Source of the DNA: an uncultured Lachnospiraceae bacterium | Lineage (GTDB): Bacteria; Bacillota; Clostridia; Lachnospirales; Lachnospiraceae | Assembly (NCBI GenBank): GCA_946639085.1 | Contig: CAMPBP010000020.1 | Coordinates: forward strand, 1 to 11,082 | Direction: 5' to 3' | DNA length: 11,082 nt | Shown here: positions 1 to 6,997 of the stretch, in pieces | Numbering within the stretch: position 1 is the stretch's first letter | Layout: each line of letters starts with the position of its first letter | The notes under the pieces: generated by a model | What the model was told of the DNA's origin: nothing | Databases searched by the model: none | What the model saw: only the letters and a program-made list of their open reading frames with translations | Program-made: the position numbers and the translations under genes

Positions 1-184
1 GAGAATGAATATCCATGAACCCCGGAGCAGCATACAGACCTGTTGCGTCAATATACTCTCCGTCTTCGTCGACTGCCGTGTTCGGAGTCGCAAAAGAAGC
101 AATACGCCCATCCTTAATGACGATGTCACATGTAAGGATCGTTTTTGTCTCAGGATTTATAAAGCTGACATTTTTGATTACCAA
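1..184 (-). CDS. Amidohydrolase-superfamily enzyme, N-terminal fragment (gene runs off the left edge)
   Basis: Only the first 61 codons are in the window. They read as the N-terminal beta-sandwich of a cyclic amidohydrolase (dihydroorotase, NagA, hydantoinase and related deacetylases). It opens with VIKNVSFINPET, followed by DIVIKDGRIASF and then IDATGLYAAPGFMDIHS. The last stretch is the family's first metal-binding strand; the histidine of DIH is seen and the second histidine of the HxH pair would lie just past the edge. The start is a TTG: an in-frame TGA lies a few codons upstream, no ATG is available, and GGAGG sits 7 nt before the TTG. The gene diverges from plsC. The substrate cannot be decided from this fragment; dihydroorotase, N-acetylglucosamine-6-phosphate deacetylase or an uncharacterised deacetylase are all possible. 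The superfamily is fairly sure, the function is not. Confidence 0.8.
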   Translation of the reverse strand, partial: MVIKNVSFINPETKTILTCDIVIKDGRIASFATPNTAVDEDGEYIDATGLYAAPGFMDIHS

Positions 185-191
185 GTTGTAT

Positions 192-196
192 CCTCC
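192..196 (-). promoter_or_regulatory. Ribosome binding site (GGAGG) fixing a TTG start
   Basis: GGAGG on the minus strand lies 7 nt before the TTG at 184-182. With the in-frame TGA just upstream, this makes TTG the only sensible start of the amidohydrolase. Confidence 0.75.
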
Positions 197-205
197 GATT
201 CAAAT

Positions 206-217
206 TCAAGTACTTGA
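206..217. repeat. 12-bp perfect palindrome TCAAGTACTTGA
   Basis: TCAAGTACTTGA reads the same on both strands. It overlaps the -35 hexamer of the plsC promoter and also lies between the start of the divergent amidohydrolase gene and any promoter serving it. A bound dimeric repressor here could affect both genes. The regulator is unknown. The site does not match the FapR consensus as I know it. Confidence 0.5.
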
Positions 218-242
218 TAAATTGATTTATTGGATATATCAT
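214..242 (+). promoter_or_regulatory. Candidate sigma-A-type promoter for plsC
   Basis: TTGATA (214-219) and TATCAT (237-242) are each five of six matches to consensus and are separated by 17 nt. Transcription would start near 248-249, leaving about 80 nt of leader before the plsC ATG. This is sequence matching only; no start site has been measured. Confidence 0.6.
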
Positions 243-246
243 ATAC

Positions 247-263
247 GTAGTTTTTAAAACTAC
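247..263. repeat. 17-bp inverted repeat at the predicted plsC transcription start (candidate operator)
   Basis: GTAGTTTT and AAAACTAC are perfect inverted copies around one central base. With a one-base spacer this cannot form a useful RNA hairpin, so it is better read as a DNA-binding site. It begins 4 bp past the -10 box and covers the expected start point, a classic repressor position. The 17-bp length and the placement before a phospholipid gene recall lipid-synthesis regulators such as FapR or FabT. The sequence does not match either consensus as I know them, so the regulator is unassigned. Confidence 0.45.
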
Positions 264-328
264 ATGCAAATTGTCATCCGAAGTATTTTACAATGCCAAT
301 CCAAGCGGATGCAACCCATAGATGAAAT

Positions 329-1066
329 ATGTTTCGTTTTATTACCGCAATAGGATGGACCGTGATCTTTCTTTTGGCGTCCATTCCCTTCATTCTTATC
401 GAACTTATAGTGGGACTCTTTTCCAAAAAAGCGCGTGCCGTTTCTTCTCAATGGATAATCACGCACGCCTTCAGAGTGCTCATTTTCTTTACCGGTACCA
501 AGGTCAAAGTAATAGGTGAAGAAAACGTTCCTCTCGATCGTCCCGTTTTGTATGTGCCCAACCACAGGAGCATTTTTGACATCATTTTAACATATATCAG
601 AGTTCCCAGACAGACAGCTTACATAGCGAAGAAAGAAACCAAACGCGTTCCGATCTTCAGCATATGGATGGCTCTTATGAACTGTCAGTTCCTTGACAGA
701 TCCGATCTTCGAAGCGGACTTAAGATGATAAACAAAGCCGTCGAACTTATTAAAGAAGGCTCAAGCGTCTGCATTTTCCCGGAAGGCACACGTAACAAGG
801 GCACCGAGATACTTCAGCCTTTCCACGACGGAAGCTTAAAGATCGCCGAAAAAGCCGGCTGTCCGATAGTTCCCGTTACGATAAACGGAAGTGCCGAGAT
901 ATTTGAGGCACAGTTCCCGAAGGTAAAGAAAGCGACGGTCATCATCGAATATTCAAAACCCATCGAAACGAAAGGTCTTTCGCGTCAGGAGTTCAGAGAA
1001 CTTAGCGCACAGGTCCAGGAAACGATCAAAACAAACTACGTTAAAAATCTGGAACTTATAAAGTGA
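329..1066 (+). CDS. plsC: 1-acyl-sn-glycerol-3-phosphate acyltransferase (PlsC/LPAAT family)
   Basis: This enzyme transfers a second acyl chain to lysophosphatidic acid, making phosphatidic acid for membrane phospholipids at the inner face of the membrane. The 245-residue protein has the usual family length. A hydrophobic anchor spans about residues 8-30. The acyltransferase motifs appear in order: NHRSIFD (78-84, catalytic His79 and Asp84), KKETKRVPIF (101-110), LDRS (122-125), FPEGTR (150-155) and IVPVT (180-184). The ATG is the first possible start, because an in-frame TGA ends 4 nt upstream, but it has no clear Shine-Dalgarno. A GTG at 362 (codon 12), with AGGA 6 nt before it, would keep the membrane segment and is a real alternative start. 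The gene stands alone with its own promoter and terminator. The family call is very secure; the exact acyl acceptor is inferred. Confidence 0.93.
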   Translation: MFRFITAIGWTVIFLLASIPFILIELIVGLFSKKARAVSSQWIITHAFRVLIFFTGTKVKVIGEENVPLDRPVLYVPNHRSIFDIILTYIRVPRQTAYIAKKETKRVPIFSIWMALMNCQFLDRSDLRSGLKMINKAVELIKEGSSVCIFPEGTRNKGTEILQPFHDGSLKIAEKAGCPIVPVTINGSAEIFEAQFPKVKKATVIIEYSKPIETKGLSRQEFRELSAQVQETIKTNYVKNLELIK

Positions 1067-1071
1067 ACAAT

Positions 1072-1100
1072 ACGGCATCCCATTCGGGGTGCCGTTTTTT
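1072..1100 (+). terminator. Rho-independent terminator of plsC
   Basis: ACGGCATCCC (1072-1081) pairs with GGGGTGCCGT (1086-1095) across an ATTC loop: ten base pairs with one wobble. A run of six T follows (1095-1100). It starts 5 nt after the plsC stop. The same hairpin read on the minus strand could help end the converging uvrA transcript, but there it is followed only by ATTGTTC, so it is weak in that direction. Confidence 0.92.
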
Positions 1101-1113
1101 AGTTCAATCCGTT

Positions 1114-3966
1114 TTACTGTTTCTCAAGCATCTTCTTAATATATATTCCCGTAAATGACTTTTCGTTTTTGGCCACCTCTTCGGGTGTTCCGGTCGCTAT
1201 GACCGTACCGCCTTCGTCGCCGCCTTCGGGTCCCATATCTATGATATAGTCAGCAGTCTTTATGACATCCAGGTTGTGCTCAATGACTATTACCGTATTT
1301 CCGCCCGACTTAAGCTCGTTCAAAATATCGGTAAGTTTATGAACGTCCGCAAAATGAAGTCCCGTGGTAGGCTCATCCATAATGTATACTGTACGTCCGG
1401 TACTTCTCCTGGCAAGTTCGGTAGCCAGTTTGACACGCTGTGCCTCACCGCCCGAAAGCTGTGTGGATGGCTGTCCGAGTTTGATGTAACCGAGTCCGAC
1501 ATCTTTGAGCGTCTTTATCTTGTTAAGTATCTGAGGAACATTTTCAAAGTAATCCACCGCCTCGTCAACCGTCATATCAAGCACATCGTAGATCGACTTG
1601 CCTTTGTAAAGACATTCCAGCGTCTCCCTGTTGTATCGCTTTCCGCCGCAGACTTCGCACGGAACATAAACATCGGGAAGGAAGTTCATCTCGATCTTTA
1701 TTATACCGTCACCCTGACAGGCTTCGCATCTTCCTCCTTTGATGTTGAAAGAAAATCTTCCCTTCTTGTAGCCACGCTCCTTAGCTTCTCTCGTGTTTGC
1801 AAAGAGGTCTCTTATGTTGTCAAACACGCCAGTGTAGGTTGCGGGATTAGAGCGGGGGGTCCTTCCGATAGGTGACTGATCTATATCTATTACCTTATCT
1901 ATCTGCTCAAGTCCTTCAATCTTATCAAAGGCGCCCGGAATAGTATGAGCACGGTTAAGCTTCTTGGCAAGATATTTGTAAAGTATCTCGTTTGTGAGTG
2001 ATGATTTACCCGAGCCCGATACACCGGTCACGCATGTGAGCACACCGAGAGGAAACTTTACATCGATATTCTTTAAGTTGTTTTCACGCGCACCCTTTAC
2101 GGTAAGCCATCCCGTCGGCTTTTTACGGGACTTCGGAACGGGTATGGAAAGCTTGCCCGAAAGATATTGTCCGGTAAGAGATTCCTTGACCTTCATGATA
2201 TCTTTGGCCGTACCCTGCGCAACAAGGCGACCTCCGTTAACTCCGGCGCCCGGTCCTATATCGATAATGTGATCTGCGGCGAGCATCGTCTCTTCGTCGT
2301 GTTCGACAACAAGCACGGTGTTGCCCAATTCGCTTAAATGTCTTAACGTGTCGAGAAGCTTTCCGTTGTCACGCTGGTGAAGACCTATACTTGGTTCATC
2401 AAGTATATACGTAACACCTACGAGGCCCGAACCGATCTGCGTAGCAAGCCTTATACGCTGTGCCTCACCGCCCGAAAGCGATGCTGTGGCTCTTGAAAGG
2501 GTAAGATATGAAAGTCCCACATCCTTTAGAAAGTTTACTCTGGCGCTTATCTGCTTTATTATCTGATCGCCTATAAAGTGCTGCTGATCGGTCAGATCAA
2601 GCTCACCCATGAATTTCGAAAGATCTCCCACCGACATGTTTGTGATCTCGTAAATGTTCATGTTCGAAACGGTAACGGCCAGGAATTCCTTTTTAAGTCT
2701 CTTTCCGTCACACACATCGCAGGGAGTGATCTTCATGAACGATTCATATTCCGCTTTCGAAGCCTCCGAAAACGTCTCGCGATATCTCATCTTGCACAGT
2801 TCGATGATACCCTCGAAAGAAACCTCGTAATTGCCTCGGCCTCGCTGGCTTACGTAGCTTATCATGAACTTTTCGCCGTTGTTACCGTGCCAGAGAATAT
2901 CTTTTATTTTTTCGGGATAGTCCTTAAACGGAGTATCCATATCAAAACCGTATTTCTTGCAAAGACCCACCATTGTGGCATGAAGCCAGCTCTTTTCGTC
3001 GTTCATGGACTTAAAGCCGTTTACCACTACGGCTCCTTCGTTTAAAGTCTTCGTATCGTCCGGAATGATCAGTTCCTTGGAAAACTCCATCTTATAGCCC
3101 AGTCCCGCACACACAGGGCAGGCTCCGAAAGGATTGTTAAACGAAAAGCATCTCGGTTCTATCTCGGGAATGCTTACCTCACAATCGGGACATGCAAAAC
3201 TTGAGGAGAAAGAAAGGGGTTTGCCGTCCACCACATCGATGGTCATGAGACCTTCGGAAAGATTAAGCGCCGTTTCAACCGAATCGGTAAGACGCTTTGC
3301 TATCTCTTTTTTGATGACAAGTCGGTCGACCACTATATCGATCGAATGCTTTATATTTTTATCAAGTTCTATCTCTTCGTTTAATTCATAAAGGTTTCCG
3401 TCAACGAGAGCACGTACAAAGCCCGACTTCCTTGCCTTTTCCAGAACTTTTTCATGGCGTCCCTTTTTACCTCTTACAACGGGGGAGAGTACCTGTATCC
3501 TGGTACCTTCCTCCAAAGTCATGATCTGGTCCACCATCTGATCCACCGATTGCTTTTTGATCTCGCGACCGCATATCGGACAATGAGCGATACCGATCCG
3601 GGCATACAGAAGTCTGAAGTAATCGTAAATTTCCGTAACGGTTCCCACCGTTGAACGGGGGTTTCTGTTGGTAGATTTCTGATCTATGGAGATGGCGGGA
3701 GAAAGGCCGTCAATCCTCTCGACGTTAGGCTTCTCCATCATTCCCAGAAACTGCCTTGCATACGAAGAAAGTGATTCCATATAACGCCTCTGACCTTCTG
3801 CGTAAATGGTATCAAAAGCAAGGCTCGATTTTCCCGAGCCCGAAAGACCGGTAAGTACCACGAGTTTATCTCGGGGTATGTCTACCGTAAGGTTCCTTAA
3901 GTTATGTTCGTTTGCCCCTTCCACGTGAATAACGCTTCGAGGGAGCATCTTTTGTGATGTTGCCAT
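1114..3966 (-). CDS. uvrA: Excinuclease ABC subunit A (UvrA)
   Basis: UvrA is the damage-sensing ABC ATPase of nucleotide excision repair. As a dimer it loads UvrB on lesions and then leaves. At 950 residues it has normal length. Visible elements are: first Walker [10 protein letters not shown] (40-48), CPICG (129-133), the zinc module C259/C262/C283/C286, the first ABC signature LSGGEAQ (497-503) with Walker B ILDEP (521-525), second Walker [10 protein letters not shown] (648-656), the C-terminal zinc module C747/C750/C770/C773 for DNA binding, and second signature LSGGEAQ (837-843) with Walker B IMDEP (862-866). Nothing essential is missing. The ATG shares one base with the uvrB stop (TAATG) and has no good ribosome binding site of its own, which points to translational coupling. 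It is the last gene of the SOS operon. Confidence 0.98.
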   Translation of the reverse strand: MATSQKMLPRSVIHVEGANEHNLRNLTVDIPRDKLVVLTGLSGSGKSSLAFDTIYAEGQRRYMESLSSYARQFLGMMEKPNVERIDGLSPAISIDQKSTNRNPRSTVGTVTEIYDYFRLLYARIGIAHCPICGREIKKQSVDQMVDQIMTLEEGTRIQVLSPVVRGKKGRHEKVLEKARKSGFVRALVDGNLYELNEEIELDKNIKHSIDIVVDRLVIKKEIAKRLTDSVETALNLSEGLMTIDVVDGKPLSFSSSFACPDCEVSIPEIEPRCFSFNNPFGACPVCAGLGYKMEFSKELIIPDDTKTLNEGAVVVNGFKSMNDEKSWLHATMVGLCKKYGFDMDTPFKDYPEKIKDILWHGNNGEKFMISYVSQRGRGNYEVSFEGIIELCKMRYRETFSEASKAEYESFMKITPCDVCDGKRLKKEFLAVTVSNMNIYEITNMSVGDLSKFMGELDLTDQQHFIGDQIIKQISARVNFLKDVGLSYLTLSRATASLSGGEAQRIRLATQIGSGLVGVTYILDEPSIGLHQRDNGKLLDTLRHLSELGNTVLVVEHDEETMLAADHIIDIGPGAGVNGGRLVAQGTAKDIMKVKESLTGQYLSGKLSIPVPKSRKKPTGWLTVKGARENNLKNIDVKFPLGVLTCVTGVSGSGKSSLTNEILYKYLAKKLNRAHTIPGAFDKIEGLEQIDKVIDIDQSPIGRTPRSNPATYTGVFDNIRDLFANTREAKERGYKKGRFSFNIKGGRCEACQGDGIIKIEMNFLPDVYVPCEVCGGKRYNRETLECLYKGKSIYDVLDMTVDEAVDYFENVPQILNKIKTLKDVGLGYIKLGQPSTQLSGGEAQRVKLATELARRSTGRTVYIMDEPTTGLHFADVHKLTDILNELKSGGNTVIVIEHNLDVIKTADYIIDMGPEGGDEGGTVIATGTPEEVAKNEKSFTGIYIKKMLEKQ

Positions 3967-5966
3967 TATTTATTGTCCATTTCGTAAAGTTCTTTCTTCA
4001 TCTCCATCATGCGGTCTCGCAAGATCACGCAGCGTTCGAAATCAAGTTCCGCGGCGGCCTTCTTGATCTTCTTAGAGATCTCGGCGATCTCTTTTTCAAG
4101 CTCGGCTTTGCTCATGGATTCGACTTCCTTAAGATCCTTAAGGTCGTCTTTTTCTTCTTCGGTAGATGAGATCCTTATGACATCGCGTATTGCCTTCTTG
4201 ATGGTAGTAGGCGTGATGCCGTGTTCTTTATTGTATGCTTCCTGAATCGAACGACGACGGTTTGTCTCGTCGATACATATCTGCATCGATTCGGTTATGG
4301 TGTCGGCGTACATTACCACATGACCTTCCGAGTTACGTGCCGCACGGCCGACTGTCTGTATAAGTGAGGTAGCAGAACGAAGGAAGCCTTCCTTGTCGGC
4401 ATCGAGTATCGCTACAAGGGAGATCTCGGGAATATCGAGACCTTCTCTTAAAAGGTTGATACCTACCAGCACGTCAAAAAGATCCCTTCGCATGTCTCTT
4501 ATTATCTCACTTCGCTCAAGTGTATCTATATCCGAATGAAGATACTTTACTCTTATACCCGCCTCTGCAAGATAGTCGGTCAGATTCTCCGCCATCTTCT
4601 TGGTGAGGGTGGTAACAAGTACTTTAAAGCCTTTTGCCGTTTCTTTTCTGATCTGTGCAATGAGGTCATCAATCTGTCCTTTTACGGGACGCACATCTAT
4701 GGGAGGATCCAGAAGGCCTGTAGGTCTTATGATCTGCTCGGCTCTCAATAACTCGTGATCCGCTTCGTAGTCGCCGGGTGTGGCCGATACGAACATGATC
4801 TGATCTATTCGCGATTCAAACTCGGTAAAGTTAAGGGGTCTGTTATCCAGTGCCGAAGGAAGTCTGAAACCGTAATCCACGAGGGTAGTTTTACGGGAAC
4901 GGTCACCGTTGTACATTCCCCGAACCTGAGGAAGGGTTATGTGGGACTCGTCCACTATCAAAAGAAAATCACCGTCGAAATAATCAAGAAGACAGTGGGG
5001 CGGCTCTCCGGGCTTAAGCCCCGAAAGATGTCTCGAATAGTTTTCTATTCCGGAGCATACACCCGTCTCACGAAGCATCTCCACATCGAAGTTCGTACGC
5101 TCCGCGATCCTCTGAGCTTCGATAAGCTTATCCTCGGACTTAAAGAACTTAACGCGTTCATGAAGCTCCTCTTCAATGGTTTCGCAGGCTCTGTTAAGAG
5201 TGTCCTGCTCCACAACATAATGAGACGCGGGAAACAGCATAACGTGCTCCACAACTCGCAAAACCTTTCCGTTTACGGCATCGAGCTCACTGATCCTGTC
5301 GATCTCGTCTCCGAAAAACTCGATACGTATTATGTAGTCGGCACTGTGGAAAGAAACCGAAGGAACTATCTCCAGAACATCGCCTCTCACTCTGAAAGTG
5401 CTTCTGGAAAGATCAAGGTCATTTCTGGAATACTGAATGTTTATGAGTCCTCTTATGACTTCGTCACGATCGATGGTCTGACCTCTTCGAAGGGAAAGAC
5501 ACATTGCCTTAAACTCTTTGGGCGAACCCAGTCCGTAAATGCATGACACGGAAGCCACGACTATAACGTCTTTTCTCTCCGTTAAAGAAGCAGTGGCCGA
5601 AAGCCTCAATCTGTCTATCTCATCGTTTATCGACGAATCTTTTTCGATATAAGTATCGGTCTGAGCGATGTAGGCTTCGGGCTGATAGTAATCGTAGTAG
5701 GATACAAAATACTCAACGGCGTTCTCGGGAAAGAATTCTTTGAATTCTGCGAAAAGCTGCGCCGCCAAAGTCTTGTTGTGAGCCAGCACTAGGGTAGGTT
5801 TATTAAGTTCTTTAATGACGTTTGCCATGGTAAACGTCTTACCCGAACCCGTAACTCCAAGCAGCGTTTCACACTGATTTCCGGCTTTGAAACCGTCAAC
5901 CAGTTGCTTTATTGCTTGGGGCTGATCCCCTGTCGGTTGGTATTCGGAGTGAAGTACAAAATTCAT
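3966..5966 (-). CDS. uvrB: Excinuclease ABC subunit B (UvrB)
   Basis: UvrB is the helicase-like subunit that verifies damage and recruits UvrC for incision. The 666 residues match the family. Walker A is GVTGSGKT (37-44). The beta-hairpin that clamps one DNA strand is in the [10 protein letters not shown] region (about 90-99). The Walker B box is DESH (about 338-341). Helicase motif VI is QTVGRAARN (about 536-544). The C-terminal UVR motif, which contacts UvrC, covers roughly the last 45 residues ([13 protein letters not shown]). The ATG overlaps the phosphatase stop as ATGA, and AAGGA lies 4 nt upstream inside that gene. The uvrB stop in turn overlaps the uvrA start. Function is secure, and expression probably follows the LexA promoter near 6990. 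Confidence 0.98.
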   Translation of the reverse strand: MNFVLHSEYQPTGDQPQAIKQLVDGFKAGNQCETLLGVTGSGKTFTMANVIKELNKPTLVLAHNKTLAAQLFAEFKEFFPENAVEYFVSYYDYYQPEAYIAQTDTYIEKDSSINDEIDRLRLSATASLTERKDVIVVASVSCIYGLGSPKEFKAMCLSLRRGQTIDRDEVIRGLINIQYSRNDLDLSRSTFRVRGDVLEIVPSVSFHSADYIIRIEFFGDEIDRISELDAVNGKVLRVVEHVMLFPASHYVVEQDTLNRACETIEEELHERVKFFKSEDKLIEAQRIAERTNFDVEMLRETGVCSGIENYSRHLSGLKPGEPPHCLLDYFDGDFLLIVDESHITLPQVRGMYNGDRSRKTTLVDYGFRLPSALDNRPLNFTEFESRIDQIMFVSATPGDYEADHELLRAEQIIRPTGLLDPPIDVRPVKGQIDDLIAQIRKETAKGFKVLVTTLTKKMAENLTDYLAEAGIRVKYLHSDIDTLERSEIIRDMRRDLFDVLVGINLLREGLDIPEISLVAILDADKEGFLRSATSLIQTVGRAARNSEGHVVMYADTITESMQICIDETNRRRSIQEAYNKEHGITPTTIKKAIRDVIRISSTEEEKDDLKDLKEVESMSKAELEKEIAEISKKIKKAAAELDFERCVILRDRMMEMKKELYEMDNK

Positions 5967-6901
5967 CTGATCCTTATCCCGTCTGTCTTGTAACTATCAA
6001 GAAGGTTATATATTCCGTCCTCGGACAATACGCCCCGCTTAAGATCCTTGGGCAAACGTCCGGCCTCATCGCGAGCGTGGTCTCTCTTCCACTCTTCACT
6101 CGATAAGTAATCTTCCAGCTGCATGATGTGTTCCTTTAAGACTTCCGCCTCATCTTCGCTTAAAGACTTCTTTTTAAGTAAGAAAGTTGCTTCATTCATC
6201 CTGCGCTCATAATCCTTAACTCGTTCGATGCATGCTCTCTTTAAATGTGATGCATCGGAAGCAAGTTCAACTATAGGCATAAAGAGAGAATCGTTTCTGC
6301 TCTCAAAATAAAGCCTCGTGATTGCAGTATGATCTATATGGAACAAAAATGCGCAAAGATACGGGAAGGGAAGATTGAGCACCCGGGAAAGAAATGCGGT
6401 GGACGCTCCGCCGTGACAGAAGATAACTACGGTCTTGTCCGCATACTCCTCCGAAACCTTTCGATAGAAAAGCCCTTCACGCTCATAGCCCAGCGTCTTA
6501 AGCCATTTGTCGGTTTCAACAGCTATTTTGTCCACGTCGACTGTTGCGGTGTTATCGGTAAACACTTCCTTTTCTCTCCAATCGGGAACATTCATGTTTT
6601 CCCCGTCGGATATCATCTTCTTGACCCCCATCCACGGATTGAGGCTTTCATCGTATAAAGCATCCTCATGTCCGTAACGGATCTCTCTTATGAAATCCAG
6701 CTTGGTAATCTTCTCTATTCCCGACACTTTCGAAAAATGCTCTGCCGTTTCGTATGCGCGTCCCTGTGGGGAAGAAAAAATCTCATCTATGCCTTCTTCC
6801 ATAAGCCTATACGCCGCAACATCGGCCTGTTTGTGACCCCAGGGTGTAAGGCAGTCAAGTTCATAATTCGGCTCACCGTGCCGTACCAGTAATAGTCTCA
6901 T
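5963..6901 (-). CDS. Histidine phosphatase (phosphoglycerate-mutase-like) fused to a DUF4298-like C-terminal domain
   Basis: The N-terminal ~210 residues are a histidine-phosphatase domain. RHG (7-9) supplies the phospho-accepting His8, and [12 protein letters not shown] (43-54) supplies a second phosphate-binding arginine. E73 in DFIREIRYG is the likely acid, and CHGG (162-165) gives the second catalytic histidine. About 90 further residues follow, from roughly 224. This acidic, helical segment ends in [19 protein letters not shown] (278-296), which I recognise as the signature of DUF4298, a small Firmicute family of unknown function. At 312 residues the protein is about 100 longer than usual for the family. 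The ATG has AGGAG 4 nt upstream. It is first in the operon with uvrB and uvrA, overlapping uvrB by ATGA and lying behind a LexA box. The substrate is unknown, and a repair role is only implied by context. The phosphatase call is sure; the DUF4298 call is from memory. Confidence 0.88.
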   Translation of the reverse strand: MRLLLVRHGEPNYELDCLTPWGHKQADVAAYRLMEEGIDEIFSSPQGRAYETAEHFSKVSGIEKITKLDFIREIRYGHEDALYDESLNPWMGVKKMISDGENMNVPDWREKEVFTDNTATVDVDKIAVETDKWLKTLGYEREGLFYRKVSEEYADKTVVIFCHGGASTAFLSRVLNLPFPYLCAFLFHIDHTAITRLYFESRNDSLFMPIVELASDASHLKRACIERVKDYERRMNEATFLLKKKSLSEDEAEVLKEHIMQLEDYLSSEEWKRDHARDEAGRLPKDLKRGVLSEDGIYNLLDSYKTDGIRIR

Positions 6902-6923
6902 AAATCTCCTATAAAATAGTGAA

Positions 6924-6951
6924 GGTGCTACACTCTATGTAGTGTAACACC
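6924..6951 (-). other. Hairpin in the leader of the phosphatase-uvrB-uvrA transcript
   Basis: On the minus strand, GGTGTTACACT pairs with AGTGTAGCACC over a 6-nt loop. All 11 positions pair in RNA from this strand, one of them as U-G. The same position is a C-A mismatch in RNA from the other strand, so the structure belongs to minus-strand transcripts. It begins about 8 nt after the predicted start and ends 13 nt before AGGAG. The bases after it (TTCACTATTTTAT) are a poor U-tract. It could be a stabilising leader stem, a weak attenuator, or the terminator of the upstream gene that the SOS transcript must read through. Confidence 0.6.
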
Positions 6952-6965
6952 CTTTAAAAATTCTG

Positions 6966-6994
6966 TCTATAGATTTTAGAACATTTGTTCGCAA
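6966..6994 (-). promoter_or_regulatory. Candidate SOS promoter of the phosphatase-uvrB-uvrA operon
   Basis: TTGCGA (6994-6989) and TATAGA (6971-6966) lie 17 nt apart on the minus strand, each with four of six consensus bases. The predicted start is near 6959, about 58 nt before the phosphatase ATG. The LexA box occupies the spacer and overlaps the -35 hexamer, the usual layout for LexA repression. The -35 box begins inside the final codons of the upstream membrane-protein gene. Confidence 0.65.
6978..6991 (-). promoter_or_regulatory. LexA (DinR) SOS box
   Basis: CGAACAAATGTTCT matches 13 of 14 positions of the Gram-positive LexA consensus CGAAC-RNRY-GTTYG; only the last base differs. It lies in the -35/-10 spacer upstream of an operon containing uvrB and uvrA, known SOS genes in Bacillus and relatives. 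Sequence and context agree, so confidence is high without a binding assay. Confidence 0.9.
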
Positions 6995-6997
6995 CTT

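Noticed and set aside
5..257. Two overlapping plus-strand frames of 70 and 80 codons
   Set aside because: They are antisense to the amidohydrolase start and its upstream region. The minus-strand reading has clear family motifs and a good ribosome binding site.
247..263. 17-bp inverted repeat as a LexA box
   Set aside because: It lacks the CGAAC/GTTCG half sites; only the site at 6978-6991 fits LexA.
270..299. Possible minus-strand promoter for the amidohydrolase (TTGGCA, 18 nt, GACAAT)
   Set aside because: The -10 box matches only four of six positions and other equally weak pairs exist nearby, so it was not listed as a feature.
264..353. Possible 29-codon leader peptide before plsC (ATG at 264)
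   Set aside because: It has no ribosome binding site, runs out of frame into plsC, and shows no run of regulatory codons or attenuator stem.
1276..1875. 199-codon open frame on the plus strand
   Set aside because: It is antisense to the C-terminal ATPase half of UvrA and has no family features.
4755..5546. 263-codon open frame on the plus strand
   Set aside because: It lies wholly antisense to the conserved UvrB sequence, has no recognisable domain or ribosome binding site, and is best explained as a codon-bias shadow.
6924..6951. Hairpin as an ordinary intrinsic terminator
   Set aside because: The following bases are not a proper T-run and it lies downstream of the SOS promoter, so it is listed as a leader hairpin with terminator as one option.
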